Origin: Phycisphaerae bacterium
Lineage (GTDB): Bacteria; Planctomycetota; Phycisphaerae; UBA1845
NCBI GenBank assembly: GCA_022072505.1
Contig: JAJVHU010000019.1
Location: 141,849 to 205,848 of the forward strand
DNA length: 64,000 nucleotides
Reading direction: 5' to 3'
Position 1 is the stretch's first letter; each line of letters begins with the position of its first letter. This document shows positions 8,877 to 17,774 of the stretch, in pieces. Both the position numbers and the translations under genes were made by a program. The notes beneath the pieces are model-generated. The model was not told the origin of the DNA and did no database searches. It saw nothing but the letters and a program-made list of their open reading frames with translations.

Positions 8877-9196
8877 GCGCCCGTCTCGTTTCCTTTCCGG
8901 CCCGATGCCGCGTCAATCCTGACCTGCTGGTCCAGCAACCGCCGGTACAGCGCCTCGCCCAGCCCGCGCTTCTCCCACGCCCCGAGGCTCTCCGCGTGGA
9001 TCGCGTCGAGCTGCGCTCCGAACGCCTGCTCCATCCGGCCGCCGTCCATCAGCCCCGTCTTCAGCGACGACTGCCGCGCTTGCGCCAGAAGCGTTCCGTA
9101 AAACGTCCGGCCGACGATCTCCTGCGCCGCTTTCCGCAGCGCCGGCGACTCGGGTCGCTCGATCGTCGTTGCGGTCTGGGTTGCTCCCACGGTCAT
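8873..9196 (-). CDS. flgJ: FlgJ-type rod-binding protein without a muramidase domain
   Basis: This 107-residue protein corresponds only to the N-terminal rod-binding part of FlgJ (LRKAAQEIVGRTFYGTLLAQ, then GRMEQAFGAQLD). The peptidoglycan hydrolase domain fused to it in enteric bacteria is absent, as in many other phyla, so a separate enzyme must cut the wall for rod passage. It lies between flgI and flgN and overlaps flgN by 4 bp. Confidence 0.85.
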   Translation of the reverse strand: MTVGATQTATTIERPESPALRKAAQEIVGRTFYGTLLAQARQSSLKTGLMDGGRMEQAFGAQLDAIHAESLGAWEKRGLGEALYRRLLDQQVRIDAASGRKGNETGA

Positions 9197-9237
9197 GACC
9201 TGTCCCTCACAATCCCGCGACGGCTCGGCGGCGGCCG

Positions 9238-10464
9238 CTACGACTCCTCGCTCACCCGCGCATGCAGCGATCCCGACTGCTTCAGCGTCGTCAGAATCTG
9301 CACCCGGTTCTCAAACGGCACTTTCAGCCGGTTCAGCGCCTCCAGCAGTTGCACCATGTTGCTTCCGCGCTGCGCCGGGGAATCCAGCGGAACGAACACC
9401 TGCTGCTCGACGGCGCCCGCCTGTCCCGCCGCGACCGGAGGCGCGATCGTCAGCGTCAACCCCTGATGGGAAACCACCGTCGGCGAAATCTTCACGTCCC
9501 CCGACACCACGATCGTCTCCAGCCGCCGGTTGATCGTCACCCGTGCCTCGTTCGAGTCCATCAGAAGCGGCAACTGCGTCAGATCCCGGATGAAACTTGC
9601 CGGATCCGCATGTTGATGCTCCGGGAGCATCACGACGACGTTCTTCGAATCCACCGCCAGCGCCGCCCGCCCGCCCGCCGCCAGCGCCTCCTCGTCCCCC
9701 AGCACCGGAAGCACCTCATGATCCACCGTCGTCGCCACCGCCGCAGCCGTGCCCCACCCCGCGTGCGAGTCCGCAAGCACGAACGTGATGTACCGGCGAT
9801 CCGAGCGGATCCACCCGTTCGTCAGGCCCGCGCGCTGAAGCTCCGCCCCGGACACCACCACGCTGTGAAACACGTCCTCCTCGATCCGCGCGCCGCCGCG
9901 GATAATGCCCGTCGTCGGATGTTTCGGATCCTGAATCTCGATCGGTCCCACCGCCTTCGCCAGAATCGCCGTCACCGACGGATCGTCGTACACCAGCGGC
10001 GCCACCAGCAGATGTCCGCCTTCCAGGCTTTTTGCAGCATAAGCCGAGACGTGAACGTCGATCTGCTCTCCTTCACGTGCGCCGTGTTCGGGAACCGTCG
10101 CGAGGAGGCGCACGATCGCCACGTCCTTCGCGTCCTTGATGTCCTCCAGCGTCTCCACCCCCGCTGAAAAGTAGCTCAACTCCTGCGCCAGCGCCTGCAT
10201 CGTCGGCAGGAACTTCGCCCCGTCGCCGCTCTGCTTCAGGCCCGTCACCAGGCCCATCCCGATCAGCGTGTTCTTCCCCAGTCCCTGCACCCGCGTCACG
10301 TCGCCGACCCGAGCGGTTACGCTTTGCGCGGATGCGACCGGCGCGACGGCAACCAGCGCGACAACCGCCGCGACCCGCATGCGGAACCAGGCGAACACCG
10401 AAAGCAGAATGCTGAAAGCAGAAGGCTGAATGACGCGGTCAAGACTCAGAGTTTCATGCTTCAT
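9238..10464 (-). CDS. flgI: Flagellar P-ring protein FlgI
   Basis: FlgI forms the periplasmic P-ring bushing. Family features are SVTARVGDVTRVQGLGKNTL, GMGLVTGLKQSGD and a conserved C-terminal end (MVQLLEALNRLKVPFENRVQIL). I place the start at the ATG at 10464, preceded by GCAGGAAACGAAT. This leaves an unusually long N-terminus before the hydrophobic core ending ASA-Q. An internal ATG at 10380 (MRVAAVVALV) would give a standard signal peptide but lacks a ribosome site. A word-like repeat (AGCAGAATG family) lies within this disputed N-terminal stretch at about 10402-10433. Its presence indicates that the protein-coding sequence originally began at 10380 or that the repeat was absorbed. Confidence 0.9.
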   Translation of the reverse strand: MKHETLSLDRVIQPSAFSILLSVFAWFRMRVAAVVALVAVAPVASAQSVTARVGDVTRVQGLGKNTLIGMGLVTGLKQSGDGAKFLPTMQALAQELSYFSAGVETLEDIKDAKDVAIVRLLATVPEHGAREGEQIDVHVSAYAAKSLEGGHLLVAPLVYDDPSVTAILAKAVGPIEIQDPKHPTTGIIRGGARIEEDVFHSVVVSGAELQRAGLTNGWIRSDRRYITFVLADSHAGWGTAAAVATTVDHEVLPVLGDEEALAAGGRAALAVDSKNVVVMLPEHQHADPASFIRDLTQLPLLMDSNEARVTINRRLETIVVSGDVKISPTVVSHQGLTLTIAPPVAAGQAGAVEQQVFVPLDSPAQRGSNMVQLLEALNRLKVPFENRVQILTTLKQSGSLHARVSEES

Positions 10465-10592
10465 ATTCGTTTCCTGCAACCCTCTCCCCGTGGCGCAGCT
10501 CCGGCAAGCCGATGACGACACGTCAGGCGTGCGGGCTGATCTCATTGTTCAGCCTCGCTCCTGGACATTCTGCATTCTTCATTCTTCATCCC

Positions 10593-11315
10593 CTAGAACG
10601 GCCTCACCGTGTCGATGATCCGCGACAACCAGCCGCGCTTCGCCCCGTCCTGGACGGATCCGCGGTTCTGCACCGTGATCTGCTTGTCCGCGATGTCCGT
10701 GCTGAGCACGCTGTCGTCCAGCGAAAGCTTCTTTTTGCTGCACGTCCCCGTCAGTGTGATCAGACTGACCTCCTCGCCGTGACGGATCTCCGCCTTGCCG
10801 GCGATGACCAGGTTTCCGTTAGGCTTGACGTCGACGATCTCGGCCGTGAGGCGCGTCACGAGCCGGTTCTGGCTCGACACATCCGCCTCGTTGCGACGGT
10901 CCTGCTCGAATTTGTAGTCGATGTTCGGCCGCCCCCGGGCGAAGGTCGTCGCCCCGAGCCCGCCGTCGATCGGCTTGGCGAACGCCGAAAGCTCACTCGA
11001 CACCTCGTAATTGTTCTTCGACTCCGTGTCCTGGTCCGCCTCGAACGTGAGCTGCTCGCGGACGATGACCGTCACGTGGTCTCCGATCGCGTACGTCTTC
11101 GGCGGACGCGGCTCGACCGCGATCAACGATCGTCGCTCGATCGCCGGATGCGCGCGCGGCGTCGACGCGGACGCCGCCCGCTCGCCGTCGGGTTCGGATT
11201 CAGCCCGAATCCGCGCCTCCGTCCGCTTCCCCAGCGAAGACGTCTGCGCCCGCGCCGGGGCCGCGATGAAGCCTAAGACCAGAATCATCAAAGCTGCCGT
11301 CCGCGCTGCACGCAT
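10593..11315 (-). CDS. flgH: Flagellar L-ring protein FlgH
   Basis: FlgH forms the outer-membrane L-ring. The 240-residue product has a signal peptide (LMILVLGFIAAPARA-Q) and the conserved body with AIGDHVTVIVREQLTFEADQ, AEIVDVKPNGNLVIAGKAEI and DKQITVQNRGSV. FlgH is normally a lipoprotein with a Cys after the signal peptide; here the cleavage site reads ARA-QTSS with no Cys, so a non-lipidated L-ring protein is predicted. It is 3 bp from flgA upstream. Confidence 0.92.
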   Translation of the reverse strand: MRAARTAALMILVLGFIAAPARAQTSSLGKRTEARIRAESEPDGERAASASTPRAHPAIERRSLIAVEPRPPKTYAIGDHVTVIVREQLTFEADQDTESKNNYEVSSELSAFAKPIDGGLGATTFARGRPNIDYKFEQDRRNEADVSSQNRLVTRLTAEIVDVKPNGNLVIAGKAEIRHGEEVSLITLTGTCSKKKLSLDDSVLSTDIADKQITVQNRGSVQDGAKRGWLSRIIDTVRPF

Positions 11316-11318
11316 CTG

Positions 11319-12452
11319 CTAGGCTCCTTCCTTCAGGGCTGCGGGGCGAGCCTGAGACCTGCCCGTCGCATTCCGGTCCACCGCCGCAACCGCCGCCGCC
11401 GGCGCCTCGCCGATCGTCACGACCCCCGGCGCCGTCGCCACGCCCGCCAGCGGTTCGTCAGGCCGGTCCGCCAGCTTCACACGCACGAACTGTCCGCCGG
11501 CCGCCTCATCCAGCGCCTGACCCACGCTCTCCAGCCGCACCCCGCCGACTACCGCGACGACGCGCACCACCTGTTGCCGCGACACGATCGGAACCGCAGA
11601 AAGCTGTTGCGGATCCAGCGGTTCGCCCTCGGCGAAGAACCGCTCCGCGCGCCGGCCCACGACCAGCACGGGGTCGCCCGCGACCGCTTGCTGAACGCTC
11701 CGCGCCGTGATCGACTCCACCCGCACGTCCTCCGGCAGGACGATCGTTCCTTTCACGATCGGGCGCGCCGCCACCACCGCCCCGCGCACCATCGCCACCG
11801 TCGCCTTCACCGCGACCGTCTGAAGCACGCGACCCTCCTGCGAGACTTCGACCTCGAACGTCGCCGGTCCGGGAACCGCGCCCGTCCGCCGCGCGAGTCT
11901 GAACGTCATCGGAGGCGAGGACAGATCCAGAAACGCCTGCGAATCCGCGTCAAACGACACCGCCGCGCGCCCGCCGTAACGGGCCAGCTCCTGCGTCGCC
12001 GCCGCCTCAAGAAACGCTCGAAGCGACTGCGATTCCGCCTCGTCTTCGCCGGCGGTCGGCGCGGAAGCGTCGCCGGAGAGGCGTTGCGGACGCACGCTCG
12101 GCGCCTCCTGACGCAGCGCGACCGGACGCGACACGAGGCAGGCGCTCGACCCGCGAAGCCGAATCCGGGCGAGGTTCACCCCGTGATCGCGCAGACAGGC
12201 GCGGATCATGCCCGCATCCACGCGGCGCTGCCCGCCCGGCGCCGGCGCCTCGGTGACGACGGCGGAAAGCGGCTCGGTCCCGATATCTCCTGATGCCACG
12301 TCGCGCACCCGGATGACCTCGTCGGTCACCACTGCGGAAGCGTACACGCGCATCTCCTGCGCAATCGCCGGCGCCGCCACGGCGAGAACCACGATCGTCC
12401 CAGCGAGGATGTTCAGTGCGCGAAACCGTTTCTTTTTTCTTGCGTAGTTCAT
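11319..12452 (-). CDS. flgA: FlgA-type P-ring assembly chaperone with SAF domain, enlarged
   Basis: FlgA is the periplasmic chaperone for P-ring formation. The signal peptide (ILAGTIVVLAVAAPAIA-Q) is followed by a FlgA N-domain and by a C-terminal SAF region (RPIVKGTIVLPEDVRVE, then FFAEGEPLDPQQL and a final RVVAVVGGVRLESVGQALDE). It has about 377 residues, against 220-240 for enteric FlgA, with an extra N-terminal domain of about 120 residues. I use the ATG at 12452 (AGGG 8 nt upstream) rather than a TTG eight codons earlier. Confidence 0.85.
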   Translation of the reverse strand: MNYARKKKRFRALNILAGTIVVLAVAAPAIAQEMRVYASAVVTDEVIRVRDVASGDIGTEPLSAVVTEAPAPGGQRRVDAGMIRACLRDHGVNLARIRLRGSSACLVSRPVALRQEAPSVRPQRLSGDASAPTAGEDEAESQSLRAFLEAAATQELARYGGRAAVSFDADSQAFLDLSSPPMTFRLARRTGAVPGPATFEVEVSQEGRVLQTVAVKATVAMVRGAVVAARPIVKGTIVLPEDVRVESITARSVQQAVAGDPVLVVGRRAERFFAEGEPLDPQQLSAVPIVSRQQVVRVVAVVGGVRLESVGQALDEAAGGQFVRVKLADRPDEPLAGVATAPGVVTIGEAPAAAVAAVDRNATGRSQARPAALKEGA

Positions 12453-12513
12453 GCCGACATCCCTGTCCGCCTTCAACGGCCTTGCGTGGGCCGCGGCTCA
12501 ACGCGCCTCCCCG

Positions 12514-13323
12514 TTACCGCCGCAGCGTGGACACCACCTGCAGCGACTCGTCCGCGGTCTGGATCGACTGACTGTTCAACTCGAACGCGCGTTGCGTCTG
12601 AATCAGGTCGATCAACTCGCGCACCGGATCCACGTTGCTCATCTCGAGCTGCCCCTGATTGATCGCGCCCATCCCGTCCTGGTTCGCCTCCCCCGTGATC
12701 GGCGCGCCCGAGGCGTCGGTCTCGATGAAAAGGTTCCGCCCGATCTGCTTGAGTCCTTCCGAGTTCACGAACCGGGCGAGCTGGATGTTCCCGATCGTCG
12801 TCAGGGCGCTGCTGCCCGGCTGGCGGACGCGCACCTCCCCGTTGCGCCCGACCACGATGTCTCCGTCCCCGACTTCGGAGGGGATGTTGATCGGCGGGTC
12901 GAGGATCGCCCCGTCGCTGTTGGCCAGCACCATGTTGCCCTCGGGATTACGCACGAAGTTCCCCGCCCGCGTGTACGCGACGACTTCCTGCCCGTCATGC
13001 ACCGTGCGCACCTGAAAGAACCCCTGTCCCTCGATCTGAAGGTCATAAGGCCGGCCCGTGTCCACCGACCCCTGACTGAAGTCGATCTGCGTCCCGGACA
13101 CCTTGACCCCGGTGCCCACGAGGATGCCGTGAGGGATCGGCTCGTCATCGAGGTTCGGGATCCCCGGTTCGCGCTTCACCTGGTAGACCAGATCCTCGAA
13201 GTTCACGCGCGAGCGCTTGAACCCCACCGTGTTGATGTTCGCCAGGTTGTTGGCCACCACGTTGAGCTTCTCATCCAACGACCTCATGCCCGATGCCGCG
13301 GAATGTAATGCCGTCACACCCAT
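12514..13323 (-). CDS. flgG: Flagellar distal rod protein FlgG
   Basis: FlgG builds the distal rod held by the P and L rings. The 269-residue length and key segments are standard: LHSAASGMRSLDEKLNVVAN, NLANINTVGFKRSRVNFEDL, DLQIEGQGFFQV and the C-terminal MSNVDPVRELIDLIQTQRAF followed by SQSIQTADE. It lies 18 bp after flgF. Confidence 0.95.
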   Translation of the reverse strand: MGVTALHSAASGMRSLDEKLNVVANNLANINTVGFKRSRVNFEDLVYQVKREPGIPNLDDEPIPHGILVGTGVKVSGTQIDFSQGSVDTGRPYDLQIEGQGFFQVRTVHDGQEVVAYTRAGNFVRNPEGNMVLANSDGAILDPPINIPSEVGDGDIVVGRNGEVRVRQPGSSALTTIGNIQLARFVNSEGLKQIGRNLFIETDASGAPITGEANQDGMGAINQGQLEMSNVDPVRELIDLIQTQRAFELNSQSIQTADESLQVVSTLRR

Positions 13324-13341
13324 CGAATCCGCTCCACTCCC

Positions 13342-14106
13342 TTACGCCACCCGTCCCACGCGGTGGATCGCCTCGCCCATCGACTCGTCCTGAAGCGACA
13401 ACACCCGTGCGTTCAGCTCATACGCCCGCTGCGCCTCGATCATCGACACCAGCCCGGTCACCGGATCGAACGTCGATCGCTCCAGCGCCTGCGGTATGAC
13501 CCGTCCCCGCGGCGGAATCGCCGGTTCGTCCCCGGCCTCAAAGAGGTTTCGCCCGACCTTCGTCAGCCGGTCCAGGTCGGCGAACGACGTCACGCCGAGG
13601 CGCCCGATCTCCAGGTCGCCCTGGCGCACGATGCCGTCTCCGTCGATCCGCGCTTCCGGTCCGCCTTCGATCCGGCGGATCGGCGCGCCGCCCGGATCCA
13701 GCACGCGCAGCCGCCCGCCCCCCGCCGCCAGCACCAGTTCACCGTCGGCGTTGAACGTCATGCGTCCGTCGCGCGTGAAGCGCACGCGTTCGCCGTCCTG
13801 CACGGCGAGGAACCCGTCGCCTTCGATCGCCACGTCGAGAGGCTGGTCGGTGTGTTCGATCGAACCTTGCACGTGCGCGTGATAGGTCGGCTTCGTCGTC
13901 AATCCGCCGCTCATGCCGTCGAGCACCGGGTGAACGAAGCGCATGCCGCCGGGGGCGACGCGGCTCGCCGTCGGGCGCTGCGAGAACACCGCGAGGTCGT
14001 GCTTGAACCCGTAGGTCTCCGCGTTGGCCAGGTTGTTCGCCAGCACGTTCTGGCGATACTCGTTGGCCTCCATCCCCGCGGTGGACAGATAAAGTCCGTA
14101 GATCAT
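13342..14106 (-). CDS. flgF: Flagellar proximal/distal rod protein FlgF
   Basis: The first gene of the flagellar operon encodes a 254-residue rod protein of the FlgF/FlgG class: IYGLYLSTAGMEANEYRQNV, LANNLANAETYGFKHDLAVF, DVAIEGDGFLAVQDGERVRF and C-terminal GLVSMIEAQRAYELNARVL. Paired with a clear FlgG downstream, it is best called FlgF. It has a very strong ribosome site (GGGAGGAGGGGGG) before the ATG at 14106. Confidence 0.88.
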   Translation of the reverse strand: MIYGLYLSTAGMEANEYRQNVLANNLANAETYGFKHDLAVFSQRPTASRVAPGGMRFVHPVLDGMSGGLTTKPTYHAHVQGSIEHTDQPLDVAIEGDGFLAVQDGERVRFTRDGRMTFNADGELVLAAGGGRLRVLDPGGAPIRRIEGGPEARIDGDGIVRQGDLEIGRLGVTSFADLDRLTKVGRNLFEAGDEPAIPPRGRVIPQALERSTFDPVTGLVSMIEAQRAYELNARVLSLQDESMGEAIHRVGRVA

Positions 14107-14664
14107 CGTCCCCCCTCCTCCCGACGGCGCGAGTTCAAACGAGGGCGCGAGACCGCAAAGAAATTGCCCCGCGCCGTGCCGAACCCGCGGCCGCGTTGCC
14201 GGCGCGCGGCGGCGCTCGTGAAGGAAGAGAGGTCCGTCGCATTGAGGCGTCCTGTCCTCATGTTCGCTCGCTGATGTACGCTCGTTGGCGAAAGCTCATC
14301 ACGTCGTCCGCGCGCCCTCCTGGCCCGCGTCGGGGATGTCCCTTGTCACGTCGCGTGCCACGCGCTTCGCAGCGCTCCCAACCGACTCCGGATCCCGGTG
14401 CAAGCGAAGACATAACCTGTTTTTTTGCAGCGTGTTACAATCCGATCTTGAAGGCTGCGCCCCGCCGCAGCGCCGCACCGAGGCGCCTCCGTCTCGGGGC
14501 ATTTTGTGCATCACTTACGCATCTTCTGCCGCCTTCCGGTCAGCAACCCAGGGTTGTCTTTCTCGGGGCAGCAAGGCCTGCCGCGGAGGCCTTTGAGGGT
14601 TTTCAATTCTTTTTGAAAGTTCCTGATAGTGTGTTCACCGGCGGTTTCTTAAAATCCTGAGGAC
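14107..14664. other. Divergent intergenic region between flgF and ispA
   Basis: This 558-bp region must hold the promoter of the flagellar operon (leftward) and that of ispA (rightward). I found no convincing sigma-28 (TAAA/GCCGATAA) or sigma-54 (GG-N10-GC) site on the flagellar strand. Near ispA there is TAAAAT at 14650-14655, 9 nt before the ispA ATG, and a short inverted repeat TTTCAA/TTGAAA at 14601-14606/14613-14618. No coding signal is evident. Confidence 0.5.
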
Positions 14665-15594
14665 ATGAACCGGGTCATTGAAACAACTTCCGCTGCGGCG
14701 GCGCTGACGGGGACCGACGGGCTGCCTGCCGCGTGGGCGGCGTTTGCTGAGGCGTTTGACGGGCGGCTGGCGGAGATGCTGTCCGACGACGACCTGATCC
14801 CTGCAAGGCTGATCGAGTCGATCCGGTATTCCGCGCTCGCGCCCGGGAAGCGGTTGCGGCCGTTTGTGCTGATCCGCTGTTGCGAGGCTGCGGGCGGGCG
14901 CCCGGAGGCGGCGTGGGTTCCGGCGGCGGCGGTGGAGTGCGTTCACGCCTTCAGCCTGATTCACGACGACCTGCCCGCGATGGACGATGACGACCTGCGC
15001 CGCGGGCGACCGACGAATCATCGGCAGTTCGACGAAGCCACCGCGATTCTGGCGGGCGACGGGCTGCTGGCGTGGGCGTTCAAGATGCTCGCCGCCGCGC
15101 CGCTGGAGGCGGGCTGCGTGGTCCGCCTCGCGGTGGAACTCGCCGACGCAACCGGTCCGGCGGGCATGATCGGGGGGCAGATGCTCGACATTCAGCATCA
15201 GAACACGCCGCCGAACCTGGACGTCGTGCGGCGCATACACGAGTTGAAGACGGCGCGGTTGTTCGAGTCCTGCGCGAAGATGGGCGCGATCTGCGCAGAC
15301 GCGCCTCCGGCGGTTGAGGATGCCCTCGCGCGGTACGGCCGAAGGCTGGGGCTGGCGTTTCAGATCGCCGATGACCTGCTGGACGAGACCTCCACGGCCG
15401 CCGAGATCGGCAAACGCACGGGGAAGGATCGCGCCGCAGGCAAGCAGACGTACCCGGCCTGCATCGGTGACGGACCCAGTCGGATTGAGGCCCGGCGCCT
15501 CGTGGACAGCGCCGTGCGGGCCCTCGACGGATTCGGGCCCGAGGCGGATGATCTTCGGGATCTGGCGAGGCGGATTCCGATGCGGCGGAGCTGA
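14665..15594 (+). CDS. ispA: (2E,6E)-farnesyl diphosphate synthase (polyprenyl synthetase)
   Basis: This enzyme condenses IPP with DMAPP/GPP to form farnesyl (possibly geranylgeranyl) diphosphate. The first Asp-rich motif DDLPAMDDDDLRRGRPTNH lies at residues 101-119 in the context HAFSLIH, closely matching the IspA type; GGQMLDI and the second Asp-rich motif (IADDLLDETS) follow. It has 309 residues, near the family norm. It lies 106 bp upstream of dxs in the same direction, the familiar ispA-dxs pairing for isoprenoid supply. Confidence 0.93.
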   Translation: MNRVIETTSAAAALTGTDGLPAAWAAFAEAFDGRLAEMLSDDDLIPARLIESIRYSALAPGKRLRPFVLIRCCEAAGGRPEAAWVPAAAVECVHAFSLIHDDLPAMDDDDLRRGRPTNHRQFDEATAILAGDGLLAWAFKMLAAAPLEAGCVVRLAVELADATGPAGMIGGQMLDIQHQNTPPNLDVVRRIHELKTARLFESCAKMGAICADAPPAVEDALARYGRRLGLAFQIADDLLDETSTAAEIGKRTGKDRAAGKQTYPACIGDGPSRIEARRLVDSAVRALDGFGPEADDLRDLARRIPMRRS

Positions 15595-15700
15595 TTCGGT
15601 CGCGCCGCGGGGCGAACCGAAGGAGGAGGGCCGACGTACAAGACGCCGGGAGCGCGTCGCGTGCGGCCGGGGTCAGGGATGACAGGAGCGGAAAAACCTG

Positions 15701-17665
15701 ATGAGTTTGCTTTCCAATATTCGGGGACCGGAAGACGTGCGGGCGTTGCCCGCGTCCAGGCTCGGCGACCTTGCGAAGGAAATGCGCGAGCGGATCATCG
15801 ACGTGGTCGGCAAGGGCGGGGGCCACCTGACCAGCAACCTCGGCGTGGTTGAGCTGACGATCGCGCTGCACCGCGTGTTCGACTTCGCGCACGACCGTCT
15901 GCTTTTCGACGTGGGGCATCAGTGTTACCCGCACAAGCTGCTGACCGGGCGCGCCGACCGCTTCGACACGATCCGCAAGGCGGGGGGGCTGTCGGGCTTT
16001 CCGTCGATCGACGAAAGCGACTACGACCTCTTCAACGTCGGGCACGCGGGCACGGCGATCGCCACCGGCGTGGGTCTGGCGCGGGCGGATCAGCTCCTGA
16101 AGGAGAACCGGCGGGTCGTCGCGGTCGTCGGCGACGCGAGCATCGTCAACGGCGTCGCCTTCGAGGGGCTCAACCAGGCCGGGACGCTGCGTCGGCAGTT
16201 CCTCGTTATTCTTAATGACAATGAGTGGGGCATCTCGCCGACGCAGGGGGCGTTGGCGGAGTACCTGGCGAAGTTCCGCGCGAGCAATTTTTACGAGGAG
16301 GTGAAGGCGAAGGCGAAGCAGATCCTTCCGAAACTGCCGCTGCTGGGCAAGCCGGCGTTCGACATGCTTCTTCACCTGAAAGAGGGGATCAAGGCGACGC
16401 TGTCGCCGGGGCAGATTTTCGACCACCTCAATTTTCAATACATCGGACCGATCGACGGACACGACACGGACCACCTCATCGCCACGCTCAACCTGGTCAA
16501 GGACGCGCATCACCCGGTCCTCCTGCACGTGCATACCGTCAAAGGCAAGGGCTGCGACTGGGCCACCGCCGAACCGGGCAGGTTTCACAGCCCGAAGCCC
16601 TTCACGGTCTGCGGCGGCAAGGCGACGATCCAGAGCGGCGGCGGACGAAGCTGGACGCGCGCCTTCGTCGAGAACCTGATCGACGTCGCCGACCAGGATC
16701 GCCGCGTGTTTGCGATGACCGCCGGCATGCCGGACGGGACCGGTCTGAATCTTTTCGCGGATCGGTTCCCGGACCGCTATCTCGACGTCGGCATCGCGGA
16801 GAGCTGCACGGTGGACATGGCGGCGGGGATGGCGAAGGCGGGCCTGCGCCCGGTCTGCGCGATTTACTCCACGTTCCTTCAGCGCGCGTTCGACCAGGTT
16901 TTTCAGGAAGTCGTGCTTCAGGGGCATCCGGTGATGTTCTGCCTGGATCGCGGCGGGCTGGTCGGCGGCGACGGCGCGGTGCATCACGGTTTTCTCGACA
17001 TCGCGTACCTGCGCGGCTTCCCGGGCATGACCTTGATGGCCCCGATGGACGAGGTCGAGCTGCGACAGTCGATCGAGTTCGGGCTGACGCTGGACGGCGC
17101 GTGTGCGATCCGCTATCCGCGCGACAACGTGCCCGCGCCGATGCCGGATTGTCCGCCGTTTGAGGCGGGGCGGTCGCGGGTTCTGCGGGAGGGGGGCGAC
17201 GTCGTTCTGCTCTGCTACGGCGTGACCTGCCAGGCGGCGCTGGCGGCGGCCGAGCGGTTGTCGGTCGAAGGCGTCGAGGCGCGCGTCGTGAACGCCCGCT
17301 TCGCCCGTCCGATCGACCGCCGGATGGTGCGAGAGGCCTTCGATTCCGGCGCGCCGGTCCTGACGATCGAGGATCACTCGGTCAGCGGCGGGTTCGGTTC
17401 GGCGGTGCTCGAAACCGCTCAGGAGTTGGGTCTGCCGATCCAGCGCGTGACGCGCCTCGGGATGCCGGCGGATCGCTTTGTCGCGCACGCTTCGCGCGCG
17501 GCGCAGCTTGCGGAAGTCGGCATCGACGCGGAAGGCATCGCCCGCGCGGCGCGAGCGAGTCTGGCGGGCGGGTGCGGCGAGGCGACCTGCGCTGCGGCGC
17601 CCGTCGCCGGCTCGGCGCGGCGCGACGGCGTGCTCTCGTCGCCGGTCGAGCGGGTGCGGGCGTAG
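15701..17665 (+). CDS. dxs: 1-deoxy-D-xylulose-5-phosphate synthase
   Basis: DXS makes DXP from pyruvate and glyceraldehyde 3-phosphate with thiamine diphosphate, the first step of the MEP pathway. The N-terminal GGGHLTSNLGVVELTIALH, DVGHQCYPHKLLTGR, the cofactor loop VVGDASIVNGVAFEGLNQAG, and the second-domain CLDRGGLVGGDGAVHHG and RYPRDNVPAP are all recognisable. Its 654 residues are slightly longer than usual because of a C-terminal tail of about 25 residues rich in Ala and Arg. It probably forms an operon with ispA. Confidence 0.95.
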   Translation: MSLLSNIRGPEDVRALPASRLGDLAKEMRERIIDVVGKGGGHLTSNLGVVELTIALHRVFDFAHDRLLFDVGHQCYPHKLLTGRADRFDTIRKAGGLSGFPSIDESDYDLFNVGHAGTAIATGVGLARADQLLKENRRVVAVVGDASIVNGVAFEGLNQAGTLRRQFLVILNDNEWGISPTQGALAEYLAKFRASNFYEEVKAKAKQILPKLPLLGKPAFDMLLHLKEGIKATLSPGQIFDHLNFQYIGPIDGHDTDHLIATLNLVKDAHHPVLLHVHTVKGKGCDWATAEPGRFHSPKPFTVCGGKATIQSGGGRSWTRAFVENLIDVADQDRRVFAMTAGMPDGTGLNLFADRFPDRYLDVGIAESCTVDMAAGMAKAGLRPVCAIYSTFLQRAFDQVFQEVVLQGHPVMFCLDRGGLVGGDGAVHHGFLDIAYLRGFPGMTLMAPMDEVELRQSIEFGLTLDGACAIRYPRDNVPAPMPDCPPFEAGRSRVLREGGDVVLLCYGVTCQAALAAAERLSVEGVEARVVNARFARPIDRRMVREAFDSGAPVLTIEDHSVSGGFGSAVLETAQELGLPIQRVTRLGMPADRFVAHASRAAQLAEVGIDAEGIARAARASLAGGCGEATCAAAPVAGSARRDGVLSSPVERVRA

Positions 17666-17774
17666 CGACGCACATCTGAAACCCCGGATCCGAGAACCGA
17701 GGTTCCCGCTTCCTAACGGGTGCGGCTCGGCAGGAGCGCGACTCGGCAAGGGAGCAGCGCAGCGAGACGCCGGG
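17666..17774. repeat. Convergent intergenic region with decayed repeat words
   Basis: Between two convergent stop codons the sequence contains near-repeated words (GAACCGAGGTTCCCG-like and GGCTCGGCAGGAGCGCGACTCGGC) similar in style to the dispersed repeats elsewhere in the window. No clear terminator hairpin with a T-run is seen. Confidence 0.25.

Noticed and set aside
14346..14361. TGGCACG-like word on the reverse strand upstream of flgF, as a sigma-54 site
   Set aside because: The -12 half reads GTGAC instead of TTGC, so the invariant GG-N10-GC spacing is not met.
15080..17749. Very long leftward frame (889 codons) opposite ispA and dxs
   Set aside because: It is the antisense shadow of two certain genes in a GC-rich sequence. 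Its composition is Arg/His/Pro-rich and shows no domain.
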